NCBI GenBank assembly: GCA_905176665.1 | Contig: CAJINA010000119.1 | Span: 1 to 64,000, forward strand | DNA: 64,000 bases | Direction: 5' to 3' | Source: Olavius algarvensis Delta 4 endosymbiont | Lineage (GTDB): Bacteria; Desulfobacterota; Desulfobacteria; Desulfobacterales; CAJINA01 | Shown here: piece by piece, positions 44,946 through 53,476 of the stretch | Numbering within the stretch: position 1 is the stretch's first letter | Layout of the letters: every line of letters starts with the position of its first letter | Notes under the pieces: model-generated | Database searches by the model: none | What the model saw: the letters and a program-made list of their open reading frames with translations, nothing else | What the model was told of the DNA's origin: nothing | Translations under genes and position numbers: made by a program

Positions 44946-45965
44946 ATGCAGACGCAAAAAGAGTCTCAGGACGCCTCCAAAGTGCAAGCCGCTCTTTACG
45001 GATTGTTCATCGGCGACGCTTTGGCCATGCCGGTCCACTGGTACTATGATCGGCAAGCGCTGTACCGGGATTATGGGCGGGTATCGAATTTTCTGACCCC
45101 CAAGGCTGAACATCCGGACAGCATCCTCTGGCGGTCGAATTACAGAGCGCCCAACCCCAAAGGAGAAATTCTACACGACCAGGCCCATTACTGGGGCCGG
45201 CCGAATGTCCACTATCATCAATTTCTCAAATCGGGTGAAAACACACTCAATATAAAACTCGCCCGCTTGCTGATGGAATCAATCGGCCACCTGGGGGCCT
45301 ACCGGGCCGAGGATTACCTGCAGCGATACATCCACTTTATGACCACACCCGGTATGCACCGGGATACTTACATTGAAGCGTGTCACCGCAATTTTTTCGA
45401 AAACTACGCTCTGGGGCGGTCACCGCAAAAATGCGGCCGCGAGGAGAAGCACATTGGCGGCCTCGCGGGGATTGTGCCTATTCTGGTTTACTACCGGGGG
45501 CGTCCTAACCGTGCCCGGGAGGCGGCCCGCGAGCATCTGGCCTTGACCCACCCCGGCGACCGGATGAGAATCGCGGCCGATCTGTTCAACGATCTGTTTC
45601 TCCAGGTATTGGGCGGCGGCTCACTGCGCAAGGCCATCATGACCGCAATAGATTCCCAGCGGAATCCACTGATGGGACACCCTTTCAGAAAGTGGGAGGA
45701 GCTGAACGATGATGCGGTTGTCGGTCGTTTTTTGAGTACCGCCTGTTACGTGGAACACGCTGTCCCGGCGGTCATTTACCTGGCATTGAAATACCATGCC
45801 GACCCGGAAGAGATGCTGATAGTTAACACCATGCTGGGGGGCGACAATGCCGGTCGCGGTGCACTCCTGGGTGCTCTGGCAGGTGCAGCCGGCGGTATGG
45901 CCGCATTTCCGCCACGGTGGATCCGGGGACTTGTAGATCCGCCGCCTTACTTGCTATCCAGGTAG
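44946..45965 (+). CDS. ADP-ribosylglycohydrolase family protein
   Basis: A 339-residue all-helical enzyme of the ARH/DraG type, which removes ADP-ribose from proteins, or a related J1-crystallin-like protein. Motifs: ALYGLFIGDALAMPVHWYYD at the N-terminus and the closing GGDNAGRGALLGALAGAAGGM, where GGDN replaces the GGDTD of canonical DraG metal-binding enzymes. This difference may alter metal coordination or substrate. The start at 44946 (MQTQKESQ) is chosen over an earlier in-frame ATG that lies inside the upstream gene. Converges with the next gene, overlapping by 19 bases. Confidence 0.83.
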   Translation: MQTQKESQDASKVQAALYGLFIGDALAMPVHWYYDRQALYRDYGRVSNFLTPKAEHPDSILWRSNYRAPNPKGEILHDQAHYWGRPNVHYHQFLKSGENTLNIKLARLLMESIGHLGAYRAEDYLQRYIHFMTTPGMHRDTYIEACHRNFFENYALGRSPQKCGREEKHIGGLAGIVPILVYYRGRPNRAREAAREHLALTHPGDRMRIAADLFNDLFLQVLGGGSLRKAIMTAIDSQRNPLMGHPFRKWEELNDDAVVGRFLSTACYVEHAVPAVIYLALKYHADPEEMLIVNTMLGGDNAGRGALLGALAGAAGGMAAFPPRWIRGLVDPPPYLLSR

Positions 45966-46915
45966 CGGTCAACGATGTCCAGCGCCCGCGGTGGTTTTGC
46001 TTCCCGGATGAGGCCGTACACACGGCGACAATCCGCCAGGGATAGTTGCCCGACCCGCGCTAAAACCGACATTTCAAGGAGAGCATGGGGCTGATCATCT
46101 CCGGATGAAGGTATTTCTTCTTGGGAATCAAGTTTGTGGTAGACCAGGCTTCGGGCGGCCAGCAGGTCCTCCCGGGAATCATGAGAGCCGGGATGGAATA
46201 TATATATCAATGTGAGAATATCGCCGGGTCCATACAGGCGCCTATTGACCCCGGCTGGGGTTTTCGTCAGTTCCAGCAGAAATTTCAGCCGAACATCAAA
46301 ACCGGCACCCAGTTCCTCGCGCAGGTAACGCCAGAGAGCGTAGTGCATCTGGCCGGCTTCTATATAGGCTGAGGGGTGGTCTGAGATCATCTTGGCCAAT
46401 TCTGCACACCGCAAACGGTCGCGGAGTACAAAACGAAACGCATCCTGGCGGGCAAATTTTTTGACGGTTTTAACCACCTGGGTAAACGAACCACGGGTCG
46501 CGGCTTCATAAAAAGCCAGTAAGGCCCCTGTGGCTGCATGTTCCGCCAGATAGACACGATGGCGGGAGGTGTCCGGTTTCAGGTCGGCGGGAGAACCCCC
46601 GTCGGCAAAGAATTCGTGGATGTCTATTAAGTGGGCCAGATATGGCTCAACGGCCAAAATCTTTTTGCCGTTTGAGTAGAGTTGCTTTAAGACGGCCGCC
46701 ATACGGAAGCTGAACTCGGGATACTCCGTATCCAGGGTCGCCACATAGTCCATTGTAGGAATCTTCCCCCGCAGCATTCCGTTCAACGCCTGCGAAGGCG
46801 GCTCCTCCAGGAATATCGCCTCGTGGTCAGCCATCAGGTCGGCTGCCACGCGGACAACTTCGGGGCGATGTTGGGAAAGGGCGACCGTTACCCGCTGTTT
46901 TGAAATCCGCGCCAT
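45947..46915 (-). CDS. protein of unknown function
   Basis: A 322-residue soluble protein. The N-terminus (MARISKQRVTVALSQHRPEVVRVAADLMADHEAIFLEEPPSQALNGML in two blocks) and the later EAGQMHYALWRYLREELG hint at a TraB/EreA/ChaN-like alpha-beta fold, where an early Glu pair and a later H-x-Y are typical, but that is a weak resemblance. No signal peptide or membrane segment. It overlaps the end of the convergent glycohydrolase gene. The ferritin-like gene lies upstream on the same strand. Confidence 0.6.
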   Translation of the reverse strand: MARISKQRVTVALSQHRPEVVRVAADLMADHEAIFLEEPPSQALNGMLRGKIPTMDYVATLDTEYPEFSFRMAAVLKQLYSNGKKILAVEPYLAHLIDIHEFFADGGSPADLKPDTSRHRVYLAEHAATGALLAFYEAATRGSFTQVVKTVKKFARQDAFRFVLRDRLRCAELAKMISDHPSAYIEAGQMHYALWRYLREELGAGFDVRLKFLLELTKTPAGVNRRLYGPGDILTLIYIFHPGSHDSREDLLAARSLVYHKLDSQEEIPSSGDDQPHALLEMSVLARVGQLSLADCRRVYGLIREAKPPRALDIVDRYLDSK

Positions 46916-46941
46916 TGTGTCAAGACCGGCAACCCGAACGG

Positions 46942-47436
46942 CTACCCCTGTAATTTCTTACGAAAACCATTGAGTTGTACGATGTGTTGACGTTCCTGGT
47001 CGATGATCTCAACTACTTTGTCCTGGCCCAGATTGGGCGGCACCAGGTCCTTCAGGCCAAGGTAAAACAGGATGGATTCCTTTTCCAGGCCGATGGCGAT
47101 CTCAATGATTTCGAGAATTGTCTCTTGGCCAGTGAGGGCATCGGCCGCGGAGGGACTGCCTTCACCCCCGTGCATGTCGGCCATGGCCATCAAATACTGG
47201 GCGGAATCCCCCTGGGGGTCGAACACAGTGGGCGCTTTTTCGGTGGCGGTCAGGCCGGTCTGCATTTTCTCAAATGTGCGTTGATGGACATCTTCCATGG
47301 CCGCTAGTTTTTCGAGCGCTGTCCGGTTTTCGTCATCTGACTGAAATTCAGCGGCCTTGCGATAAAAGCGGGCGCCATTTTCTTCGATGCGAATGGCCAA
47401 TTTGAACACTTCGTCGGCATTGAAATCGTATGATAT
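46942..47436 (-). CDS. ferritin-like/rubrerythrin-family diiron protein
   Basis: A four-helix-bundle protein of about 165 residues. Two E...ExxH-type pairs are visible (EENGARFYRKAAE then LEKLAAMEDVHQRTFEKM; IGLEKESILFYLGLKD then EIIDQERQHIVQL), the diiron pattern of the rubrerythrin family, likely in oxidative defence. The start is odd: the frame has no ATG in the right place, and the GGGAGG (47442-47447) lies five bases before an ATA codon (47434-47436) giving SYDFNADEVF, as in family members that begin MxYDFNADE. A longer GTG start at 47496 has no ribosome binding site. Confidence 0.8.
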   Translation of the reverse strand: MSYDFNADEVFKLAIRIEENGARFYRKAAEFQSDDENRTALEKLAAMEDVHQRTFEKMQTGLTATEKAPTVFDPQGDSAQYLMAMADMHGGEGSPSAADALTGQETILEIIEIAIGLEKESILFYLGLKDLVPPNLGQDKVVEIIDQERQHIVQLNGFRKKLQG

Positions 47437-47721
47437 AGGAGCCTCCCGGGGTTCATTTGTAATTGCCAATAAAGAATACCGGCCGGCGGCTAACACATCA
47501 GCCGCAAGACTATCAATTCAAGTTGACACAGACGAACGACATCGTCAAGCAGACGGCCGACTATCGGTACTACAACAACCTGTCATTATAGCAATTTCAT
47601 CGTGGATGCCAGCATCATTAAGCTTGATCGCAAATATTGCCATCTTTTGTTTGACAAGAGACGTAGCGACTCTTAATTTGGTGACATAGCGTCTCTAATA
47701 CAATTTTTGAAAGGAAAGCCA

Positions 47722-48789
47722 ATGGAAAATAGAAATGATTTCAAGACAGCCATGATCACTGGTGCCACCGGTTATGTGGCCGGTTGGATTGTAAAAAAGC
47801 TTCTGGAAGAGGGGTTTACGGCGCACGCACCTGTGCGCGACCCGGAAAATCCCGATAAGCTGAAATATCTGAATGCCCTGGCTGATCAGGCGCCGGGCAC
47901 GATGCACTACTTCAAGGCTGATTTGCTGGAGGAGGGCTCCTATGACGAGGCCATGCAGGGGTGTGACGTGGTCTTTCATACCGCCTCGCCTTTTGTAATG
48001 GCGGTAAACGATCCCCAAAAAGAGCTGATCGAGCCGGCCCAGCTGGGTACCCGGAACGTTTTGGAACCAGCCAATCGGACCCCGTCCGTTAAACGGGTGG
48101 TTTTGACCAGCAGCTGTGCGGCCATCTACGGCGACAATGCCGACCTGGCCCTGACCGCCAACGGCGTCTTTACCGAAGAAGACTGGAACCAGACCTCTTC
48201 CCTGGCGCACCAGCCCTATTCCTATTCCAAAACCGTGGCCGAAAAAGAAGCCTGGAAAAATGCCAAAGCGCAGGACTGCTGGGACCTGGTCGTCATCAAT
48301 CCATCCCTGGTGATCGGCCCGGGCATCAACCCCCGGGGGACCTCGGAAAGCTTCAACCTGATCCGGCAGTTTGGTGATGGCACCATGAAGGCCGGGGTGC
48401 CGGACTGGGGGATGGGCGTCGTGGATGTCCGCGACCTGGCCGAGGCCCACTATCGGGCTGCCATCACACCTGGGGCCAAGGGTCGGCACATCACCTCCGG
48501 TCACAACTCCAGTTTTCCCGAACTCGCCAAAGCCCTCCGGGAACACTACGGGGATGCTTATCCGTTTCCGAAAAAAGCCCTGCCCAAATGGCTGGTTTGG
48601 CTGGTGGGACCGATTATGGACAAGGGTATGACCCGCAAGATGGTCAGCCTGAATGTCAATCACACCTGGCGGGCGGATAATTCCAAAAGCGTCAAGGAAC
48701 TGGGGATGACTTACCGGCCGCTGGCGGAGTCGATCGTGGATTTTTTTGAGCAGATGACACAAAGTGGGCTGGTTCCACCCGCGAAGTGA
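47722..48789 (+). CDS. NAD(P)-dependent aldehyde/dihydroflavonol reductase-like protein (extended SDR)
   Basis: A 355-residue extended SDR related to dihydroflavonol-4-reductases and yeast-type carbonyl reductases. The coenzyme motif is TGATGYVAGWIVKKLL, followed by HTASPF and the TSSCAAIYG and YSYSKTVAE active-site set (Ser, Tyr, Lys). In DFR-like proteins these reduce aldehydes or ketones. GAAAGGAAAG lies before the ATG at 47722. A C-G-rich inverted repeat follows. The TetR gene downstream may regulate it. Confidence 0.87.
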   Translation: MENRNDFKTAMITGATGYVAGWIVKKLLEEGFTAHAPVRDPENPDKLKYLNALADQAPGTMHYFKADLLEEGSYDEAMQGCDVVFHTASPFVMAVNDPQKELIEPAQLGTRNVLEPANRTPSVKRVVLTSSCAAIYGDNADLALTANGVFTEEDWNQTSSLAHQPYSYSKTVAEKEAWKNAKAQDCWDLVVINPSLVIGPGINPRGTSESFNLIRQFGDGTMKAGVPDWGMGVVDVRDLAEAHYRAAITPGAKGRHITSGHNSSFPELAKALREHYGDAYPFPKKALPKWLVWLVGPIMDKGMTRKMVSLNVNHTWRADNSKSVKELGMTYRPLAESIVDFFEQMTQSGLVPPAK

Positions 48790-48858
48790 TCTTGTCAAAG
48801 GGATCCGGGTTCAGGAGGCTGATGCCCGCAGGTCCTTTCTCCCTGGTGAAAACAGAAT

Positions 48859-48980
48859 CCTCCCCTCCCTTGACGGGAGGGGCTGGGGGAGGGTGGCCTG
48901 CCCGGAATATGTGTTGTTCAATCAAAAGAGAGGTATTGTCGAAGGCACCCCCACCCGGCCTCCCCCTCAAGGGGGCGGAC
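48859..48980. repeat. C/G-rich inverted repeat element
   Basis: Left part CTCCCCTCCCTTGACGGGAG plus GGGCTGGGGGAGGGTGGCC (48859-48898) is mirrored by GGCACCCCCACCCGGCCTC plus CCCCTCAAGGGGGCGG (48943-48978). Each half also forms its own small hairpin. Similar C/G-rich intergenic palindromes are frequent in many bacterial genomes. It lies between the reductase and TetR genes. Confidence 0.6.
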
Positions 48981-49061
48981 AAGAGATTCCTTCCGCCCGC
49001 GGGCATGGATGGTGAATCCGGTTGTCATGGCAATTAGAAAAGCGAATGGTGAAATAGACAC

Positions 49062-49706
49062 ATGAACTGGCAAAGAGCACGGACGGATGAACAGAAAGAG
49101 CAGCGGGTTGACGCGATTTTAGAGGCGACGGCACGGCTGTATGAATCTTCGAGTTTCGAGAAGATCACCCTGGCGGCCATTGCCCGGGAAGCGAATTTCA
49201 CCCGGTCGAACCTTTACAAATACTTCCGCTCCAAAGAGGAGATCTTTTTCGAGTTTCTAAAACACGATGTCCGCCTGTGGCGTCGCGACCTGGTAAAAAA
49301 CTATGCGGACATCTTTTCCTGTTCGGTGGATACCTTTGCGGATGGCTGGGTAAAGGTGCTCATACGGCACAAGCGGCTGCTGCGACTCGTCTCCGTACTG
49401 TATGCCCACCTGGAGAAGAAGGCTTCCCGGGAAAGCCTGGTCGGGTTCAAGCAGATGGCCAACCAAGAATTCAGACAGGTGTCTGTCGTCCTGTGCCGGC
49501 TGTTCCCGGATCTGCCCGAAGAACAGGCCCTGACATTTCTACAGCAGCAGTTGGCGGCCTCCATCGGGCTTTACACCATGACCGATCTGTCGGCGACCCA
49601 GCGGCAGGTATTGGAAATGCCCGAGTTCCAGCATTTCCAGCTCGATTTTGCCGACAGCTTTCGCCTGGCCGTGACCTACCTGTTGAAGGGGCTGCTGGCG
49701 TCCTAA
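49062..49706 (+). CDS. TetR-family transcriptional regulator
   Basis: A 214-residue TetR-type protein. The HTH is RVDAILEATARLYESSSFEKITLAAIAREANFTRSNLYKYFRSKEEIFFEFL in overlapping blocks; the C-terminal helical domain would bind an effector. Only a weak GGTGAAA precedes the ATG. Directly downstream of the aldehyde-reductase gene, which is a candidate target. No operator palindrome was seen close by, although an inverted repeat exists downstream (49957-49984). Confidence 0.88.
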   Translation: MNWQRARTDEQKEQRVDAILEATARLYESSSFEKITLAAIAREANFTRSNLYKYFRSKEEIFFEFLKHDVRLWRRDLVKNYADIFSCSVDTFADGWVKVLIRHKRLLRLVSVLYAHLEKKASRESLVGFKQMANQEFRQVSVVLCRLFPDLPEEQALTFLQQQLAASIGLYTMTDLSATQRQVLEMPEFQHFQLDFADSFRLAVTYLLKGLLAS

Positions 49707-50229
49707 CCGGCGGCGTCATGAAGCCGAGCGGAAGAAAATAGATTTGATTCACTATCCGATCCAACGCTGCATGGGCTAAAGTTTCAAGGGGGGGGTATGA
49801 GGTGGCTTTCTGCGGCCTTGCTCTGTCGGGATTTTTCCCGTGCTGGCTCTCGATTTTACTCCGAGGCGCGGGCCATGATTTATTACGCGACGATTATCGC
49901 AAAGGCTCCCTCCGGTAGTTACGCCCACATCGAATTGCCACTAATTAACAAATAAGTTGCTGAATTTTTATCGGTATTCAGCAAACACCACCATTTCTGT
50001 TTTCTATTGTAATAACGGCCGTATATAGATACAGTTCTTGAGAGTAGTGTTACCCGGAACGCGCTTTTTCCATTCCTTGCCGAAATTCTTGCTTACGCTC
50101 AGCATCAGATTGCCGATTTAATAGATAGAAACCGCGCAACAATGCCTCCGGGCGTCCATATTGGAGGTCTAACTAGCGGACACCTGATGAAAACGTTGGT
50201 CCGTATTTTTATAGCCAGGAGAATTAGTC
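49707..50229. other. intergenic region with one inverted repeat
   Basis: No gene. A perfect 9-bp inverted repeat, TTGCTGAAT (49957-49965) and ATTCAGCAA (49976-49984), lies about 245 bases before the cNMP/PilZ gene and may be an operator. Confidence 0.4.
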
Positions 50230-51417
50230 ATGAAAATTCAATGCCAGGCATGTCAGACAGCGTTTAATGTGGATGCTGCCAAAATACCGGAAGCAGGCAT
50301 TCAGGTCGCTTGCAAGCAGTGCGGCGCACCGATGTCTATTACCAGGAAGGGGATAGCCGGAAAAGAACAAGGTGCCGCGGCCGCCCCGGTGCAGCCCCCG
50401 GAGCGTGTGGCAGTTGACGGAGCAGATCTTGCCTCGCAGGAAGCACGGTTGGTTGAGCTGATAGCCGCTGATGACCAGGATGGCGCTGCAGATCTGTTCC
50501 TCGCGATGATAAAAGCCTGCGCCCAGAGTGGGGATTTTGAAGGGGCCGAGCAGCTCCATGCCCGCATGTACGATGAAACCCCCATGGCGCTGAATACCAT
50601 TATCGCAGCGGGGGAAGCCATTGAAGAGTTGAAAAGTTGTTCGATCGATCCGGAGCACCTCGAACGCTGGGACGCAATATACGCGGAGTTGGACCAGGAA
50701 GAGACCACCATTCTGTGTTTCGCCCTGAAAGATGTTTCATATCCCGCTGAGGCAATTGTTTTTAAACAGGGCGATTTAGACGGACGGCTGTTCCTGGTGG
50801 AAGAAGGTGAACTGAAAATGGTGTGTCCGGATCCAGAGGGCGAAGAGGATATCACGGTTCAGGAAGTGCAGGCCGGCGATATTTTCGGTGCCGATCATTT
50901 TTTCTCTTTCTCCGAGTGTACCTATACGGTAGTCGTCGCAACGGATTGCAGGCTGAAGTGTCTGGAGAAGACCTATCGTTTTAACTGGATGGAGGAGCAG
51001 CCCAAGCTGGAGCATACGCTGCAATCCTTCTGCAACACCCGAGCCAAGACCAGCGACCTCATTGTCCAGCAGAATGTTGAGAGACGCGGGGGCGACAGCC
51101 GGTCATCCAAGGTGGTGGCAACTATCGAGGTGATCGACACCGACAAGGCTGCCGATGATTGGTCTCGGAGTGTGCGCTTCACCGAAGTGTCGCCGGGTGG
51201 TGCCTGCCTGGAGCTGAAACTCAACAAGCAGGTTGAGGCTGAAGCGCTTTTGGGAGAGGTTTTAAAAATCAGCTTCAAGCTTCAGGTCGGCGGAGTTGAA
51301 AAACCCGTGAAAATGACCGCCCGCGTCGTGGCCATCAATTTTATGGCCTTCGGCGGCTGCGAAATGCATATCGAGTTTACCAAAGAATTGAGCGAGAAAG
51401 CCCTGGCACTTTTCTAG
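50230..51417 (+). CDS. zinc-ribbon / cyclic-nucleotide-binding / PilZ protein
   Basis: A 395-residue cytoplasmic protein with three domains: an MJ0042-type zinc ribbon (IQCQACQTAFNVD then ACKQCGAPM), a helical middle, a cyclic-nucleotide-binding domain (FKQGDLDGRLFLVEEGELKMV then AGDIFGADHFFSFSECTYTVVVATDC) and a C-terminal PilZ-like domain (VRFTEVSPGGACLEL and ARVVAINFMAFGGCEMHIEF). The c-di-GMP signature is degenerate: a clean RxxxR before D/NxSxxG is not seen, so binding is uncertain. It could integrate two nucleotide second messengers. CAGGAGA lies before the ATG. Confidence 0.78.
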   Translation: MKIQCQACQTAFNVDAAKIPEAGIQVACKQCGAPMSITRKGIAGKEQGAAAAPVQPPERVAVDGADLASQEARLVELIAADDQDGAADLFLAMIKACAQSGDFEGAEQLHARMYDETPMALNTIIAAGEAIEELKSCSIDPEHLERWDAIYAELDQEETTILCFALKDVSYPAEAIVFKQGDLDGRLFLVEEGELKMVCPDPEGEEDITVQEVQAGDIFGADHFFSFSECTYTVVVATDCRLKCLEKTYRFNWMEEQPKLEHTLQSFCNTRAKTSDLIVQQNVERRGGDSRSSKVVATIEVIDTDKAADDWSRSVRFTEVSPGGACLELKLNKQVEAEALLGEVLKISFKLQVGGVEKPVKMTARVVAINFMAFGGCEMHIEFTKELSEKALALF

Positions 51418-51505
51418 CCCGGCCTGCGCAGCCATTGTTGCCTGCATAGTTGCAACTATCAGGGTGCGGCCTAAGTGGTGCACCCCTGATAGTGAGTGAC
51501 AGTGG

Positions 51506-51916
51506 TCACGCTTGATACTGCCCGGCAAAATCCGCCGCCGGTTCTATATTCTGGATGATATCGATGAGAATGCCGTTGGGGTCATGGGTGATGAAATGAC
51601 GCTGGCCCCACTCCTCGGAGCGGATATCCAGGGCCATGGGCAAGTCTCTGCTTTTCAGTTTTGCATACTCCCTATCTACATCTTCCACTTCAAAATTGAT
51701 CAATACGCCCCGCGTCCGTTCCCGGAAGCCCTCCGGCACACTGGAGTGGTGGTAATCAAGCAGGGCCAGCTCGAAATTGGCATTCTGCCGCGAGCGCAGG
51801 CTCACATACCAATCGGCTTCGAAAGTGGTTTCGAAATCGAAGTTCTCTTTGTAAAAATCATGTGATTCCTGAATCTTATCGGTGCATATCACCGGGTAGC
51901 TGGACGTGAGTTTCAT
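51506..51916 (-). CDS. VOC-family (glyoxalase/bleomycin-resistance-like) protein
   Basis: A 136-residue beta-alpha-beta-beta-beta protein of the VOC superfamily. Blocks: [23 protein letters not shown] at the start and [21 protein letters not shown] at the end, with His and Glu candidates for a metal site. Function undefined. The ATG at 51916 has AGGAGG upstream. It is divergent from the TetR gene at 52034, and the two share an operator region, so it is the likely regulatory target. Confidence 0.84.
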   Translation of the reverse strand: MKLTSSYPVICTDKIQESHDFYKENFDFETTFEADWYVSLRSRQNANFELALLDYHHSSVPEGFRERTRGVLINFEVEDVDREYAKLKSRDLPMALDIRSEEWGQRHFITHDPNGILIDIIQNIEPAADFAGQYQA

Positions 51917-51965
51917 GGGATTTCCTCCTACATGGATTTGATCGTGGATTGACTTCGTGCTATAC

Positions 51966-52011
51966 ATACATACTGTCTGTATAAGTTAAAATTAATACAT
52001 ACAGTATGTAT
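51966..52011. promoter_or_regulatory. two TetR-type operators between VOC and tetR genes
   Basis: ATACATAC-A-GTATGTAT (51995-52011) is a perfect palindrome with a single central base; ATACATAC-T-GTCTGTAT (51966-51982) is the same with one mismatch. These resemble the TACATACA/TGTATGTA sites bound by AcrR/TtgR-type repressors. They lie in the 117-base gap between the divergent genes, so one protein can control both. Confidence 0.75.
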
Positions 52012-52033
52012 GTCAACAGCGTAGGAGGAAAAT

Positions 52034-52642
52034 TTGGAAAAAAAAGCAAGCCTCAGTAAGAAAGCGCAATCGGCGGCCACCATCAAACGCCTGCTGTCGG
52101 TGGCGATGCAGGAATTCAGCCGGAAAGGCTATGCCGGTGCCTCCACGGAGGCCATCGTAAAGGAAGCCCAGGTCACGCGCGGCGCCCTCTATCATCACTT
52201 TAAGGGCAAAAAAGACCTGTTTTACGCGGTGTTCAAAGAGGCCCAGCTGGAAATCGGCAACCGTATCGAGGCCGATGCCGACGCGGCCGATGATCCCTGG
52301 GGCGGACTGGTCTCCGGGTGCAATGCCTTTTTAAAGGCCTGCTCGGACCCGGCCCTGCAGCAGATCGTGGTGATCGACGCCCCGGCCGTGCTCGACTGGA
52401 ACACCTACCGCTCCGTGGACGAAAACCTGCCGGGCAGCGGGTTGTCCCTTTTGAAAGAGTGTTTGCAGGACCTCGTGGACCAGAAGATGATCAAACCGAT
52501 AGCTGTGGACGCCCTGGCACATTTATTATCCGGTGCCATGGACGAAGCGGCGGTGTGGATTGCCCAAGCAGAGGACCCTTCCCAGGCGCTCACCCAGGCT
52601 CAGAATACTCTGGCGACCCTGCTGGAAGGGCTGCGCAACTGA
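52034..52642 (+). CDS. TetR/AcrR-family transcriptional regulator
   Basis: A 202-residue repressor starting with TTG, which follows AGGAGG by six bases. HTH: IKRLLSVAMQEFSRKGYAGASTEAIVKEAQVTRGALYHHFKGKKDLFYAVF in overlapping blocks. The C-terminal helices would sense a ligand. Divergent from the VOC gene, with two matching palindromes in between, the classic arrangement for autoregulation and control of the neighbour. Confidence 0.9.
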   Translation: MEKKASLSKKAQSAATIKRLLSVAMQEFSRKGYAGASTEAIVKEAQVTRGALYHHFKGKKDLFYAVFKEAQLEIGNRIEADADAADDPWGGLVSGCNAFLKACSDPALQQIVVIDAPAVLDWNTYRSVDENLPGSGLSLLKECLQDLVDQKMIKPIAVDALAHLLSGAMDEAAVWIAQAEDPSQALTQAQNTLATLLEGLRN

Positions 52643-52861
52643 ACGATCCATCTTAATCACCGACAAGACATGATTCTGTATGCTGGTCAGGTTGACGGTC
52701 TTCTGGGAATCGAGTATCTTATTCATCTAAAGCACATCGTGCGCAGGTAGTGGCAGTGATTGTTGGAGGCATTGGAGACCCTCCGCCTGTCATCTACGTG
52801 CTTGCCTGCGCCGGTCCTGCGGAGCGCGCCACCATTTATCCACTTAAACGAGGGAGAGACC

Positions 52862-53354
52862 ACGAAAAAACTATTGTTGGTTTCATTTGCCACATTGCTG
52901 TTATGTGTCTGGGGGGGTGGCGGTCATTTATGCAGATGATGATATGGATGCTGTCAGGAAGAAAATCCAGCGAATGGAAAATAAGTGCATCGATCAATTA
53001 TTAGATGCCACCGACAACATTGCCGAACTGGAAGCGAAAAAAGCCAGAACCTGGAAAATTTTTCAAAGAGGCATAAATAAGAAAATCAATAACGCCTGGA
53101 AAGATGCCTGGGCTAAATTTGACAAGTGCAACAATGTTGTCAAAGGTTTTAGAGCTTATTATCGAGAGAACAAAGACAGCCTGGAAAATCGGGAAGCGTA
53201 CTATAAGGCATGCGTAAAGAACGGCAAAAACTGCCAGCTGAGCTGCACGGATGATGAAGAGGATGTCAGTGAGGTCGATTCATGTGAAGACAGATGTGAG
53301 AAGATGATCCGCAAATGCCTGAAGGCCGTCAACAAACACAACCCGCTTGAATAG
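52862..53354 (+). pseudogene. Cys-rich exported protein, start and frame disrupted
   Basis: The long frame (52887-53354) encodes a charged helical domain (KKIQRMENKCIDQLLDATDN, then WKIFQRGINKKINNAWKDAWAKFDKC) and a Cys-rich end (CVKNGKNCQLSC, then DSCEDRCEKMIRKC), so disulphides outside the cytoplasm are expected. Its signal peptide lies in another frame: KKLLLVSFATLLLCVWG from 52865. The two join only if one G is dropped from the seven-G run at 52911-52917, giving cleavage at VIYA-DDDMD. The start codon position after GAGGGAGAGACC is ACG (52862-52864). Two lesions suggest a decaying gene or sequence errors. I recognise no family. Confidence 0.6.
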
Positions 53355-53476
53355 ACAACCTGCAGCAGTCAACTTTTTCTCAAACTCGCCTGCCCCCCGG
53401 TGACCTGTCATCTGGGCAGGCGACCGCCTATCCCCCGCCGGATTGACGGTCCCGCCCAACTTGGCTATGGTGAACC

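Noticed and set aside
47695..48798. Open frame of 367 codons on the minus strand
   Set aside because: Antisense to the aldehyde-reductase-like gene with intact SDR motifs; His/Gly/Arg-rich composition typical of a shadow frame.
48859..48980. CRISPR-like or mobile repeat array
   Set aside because: Only one inverted pair with no direct repeats or spacers; it is a single palindromic intergenic element.
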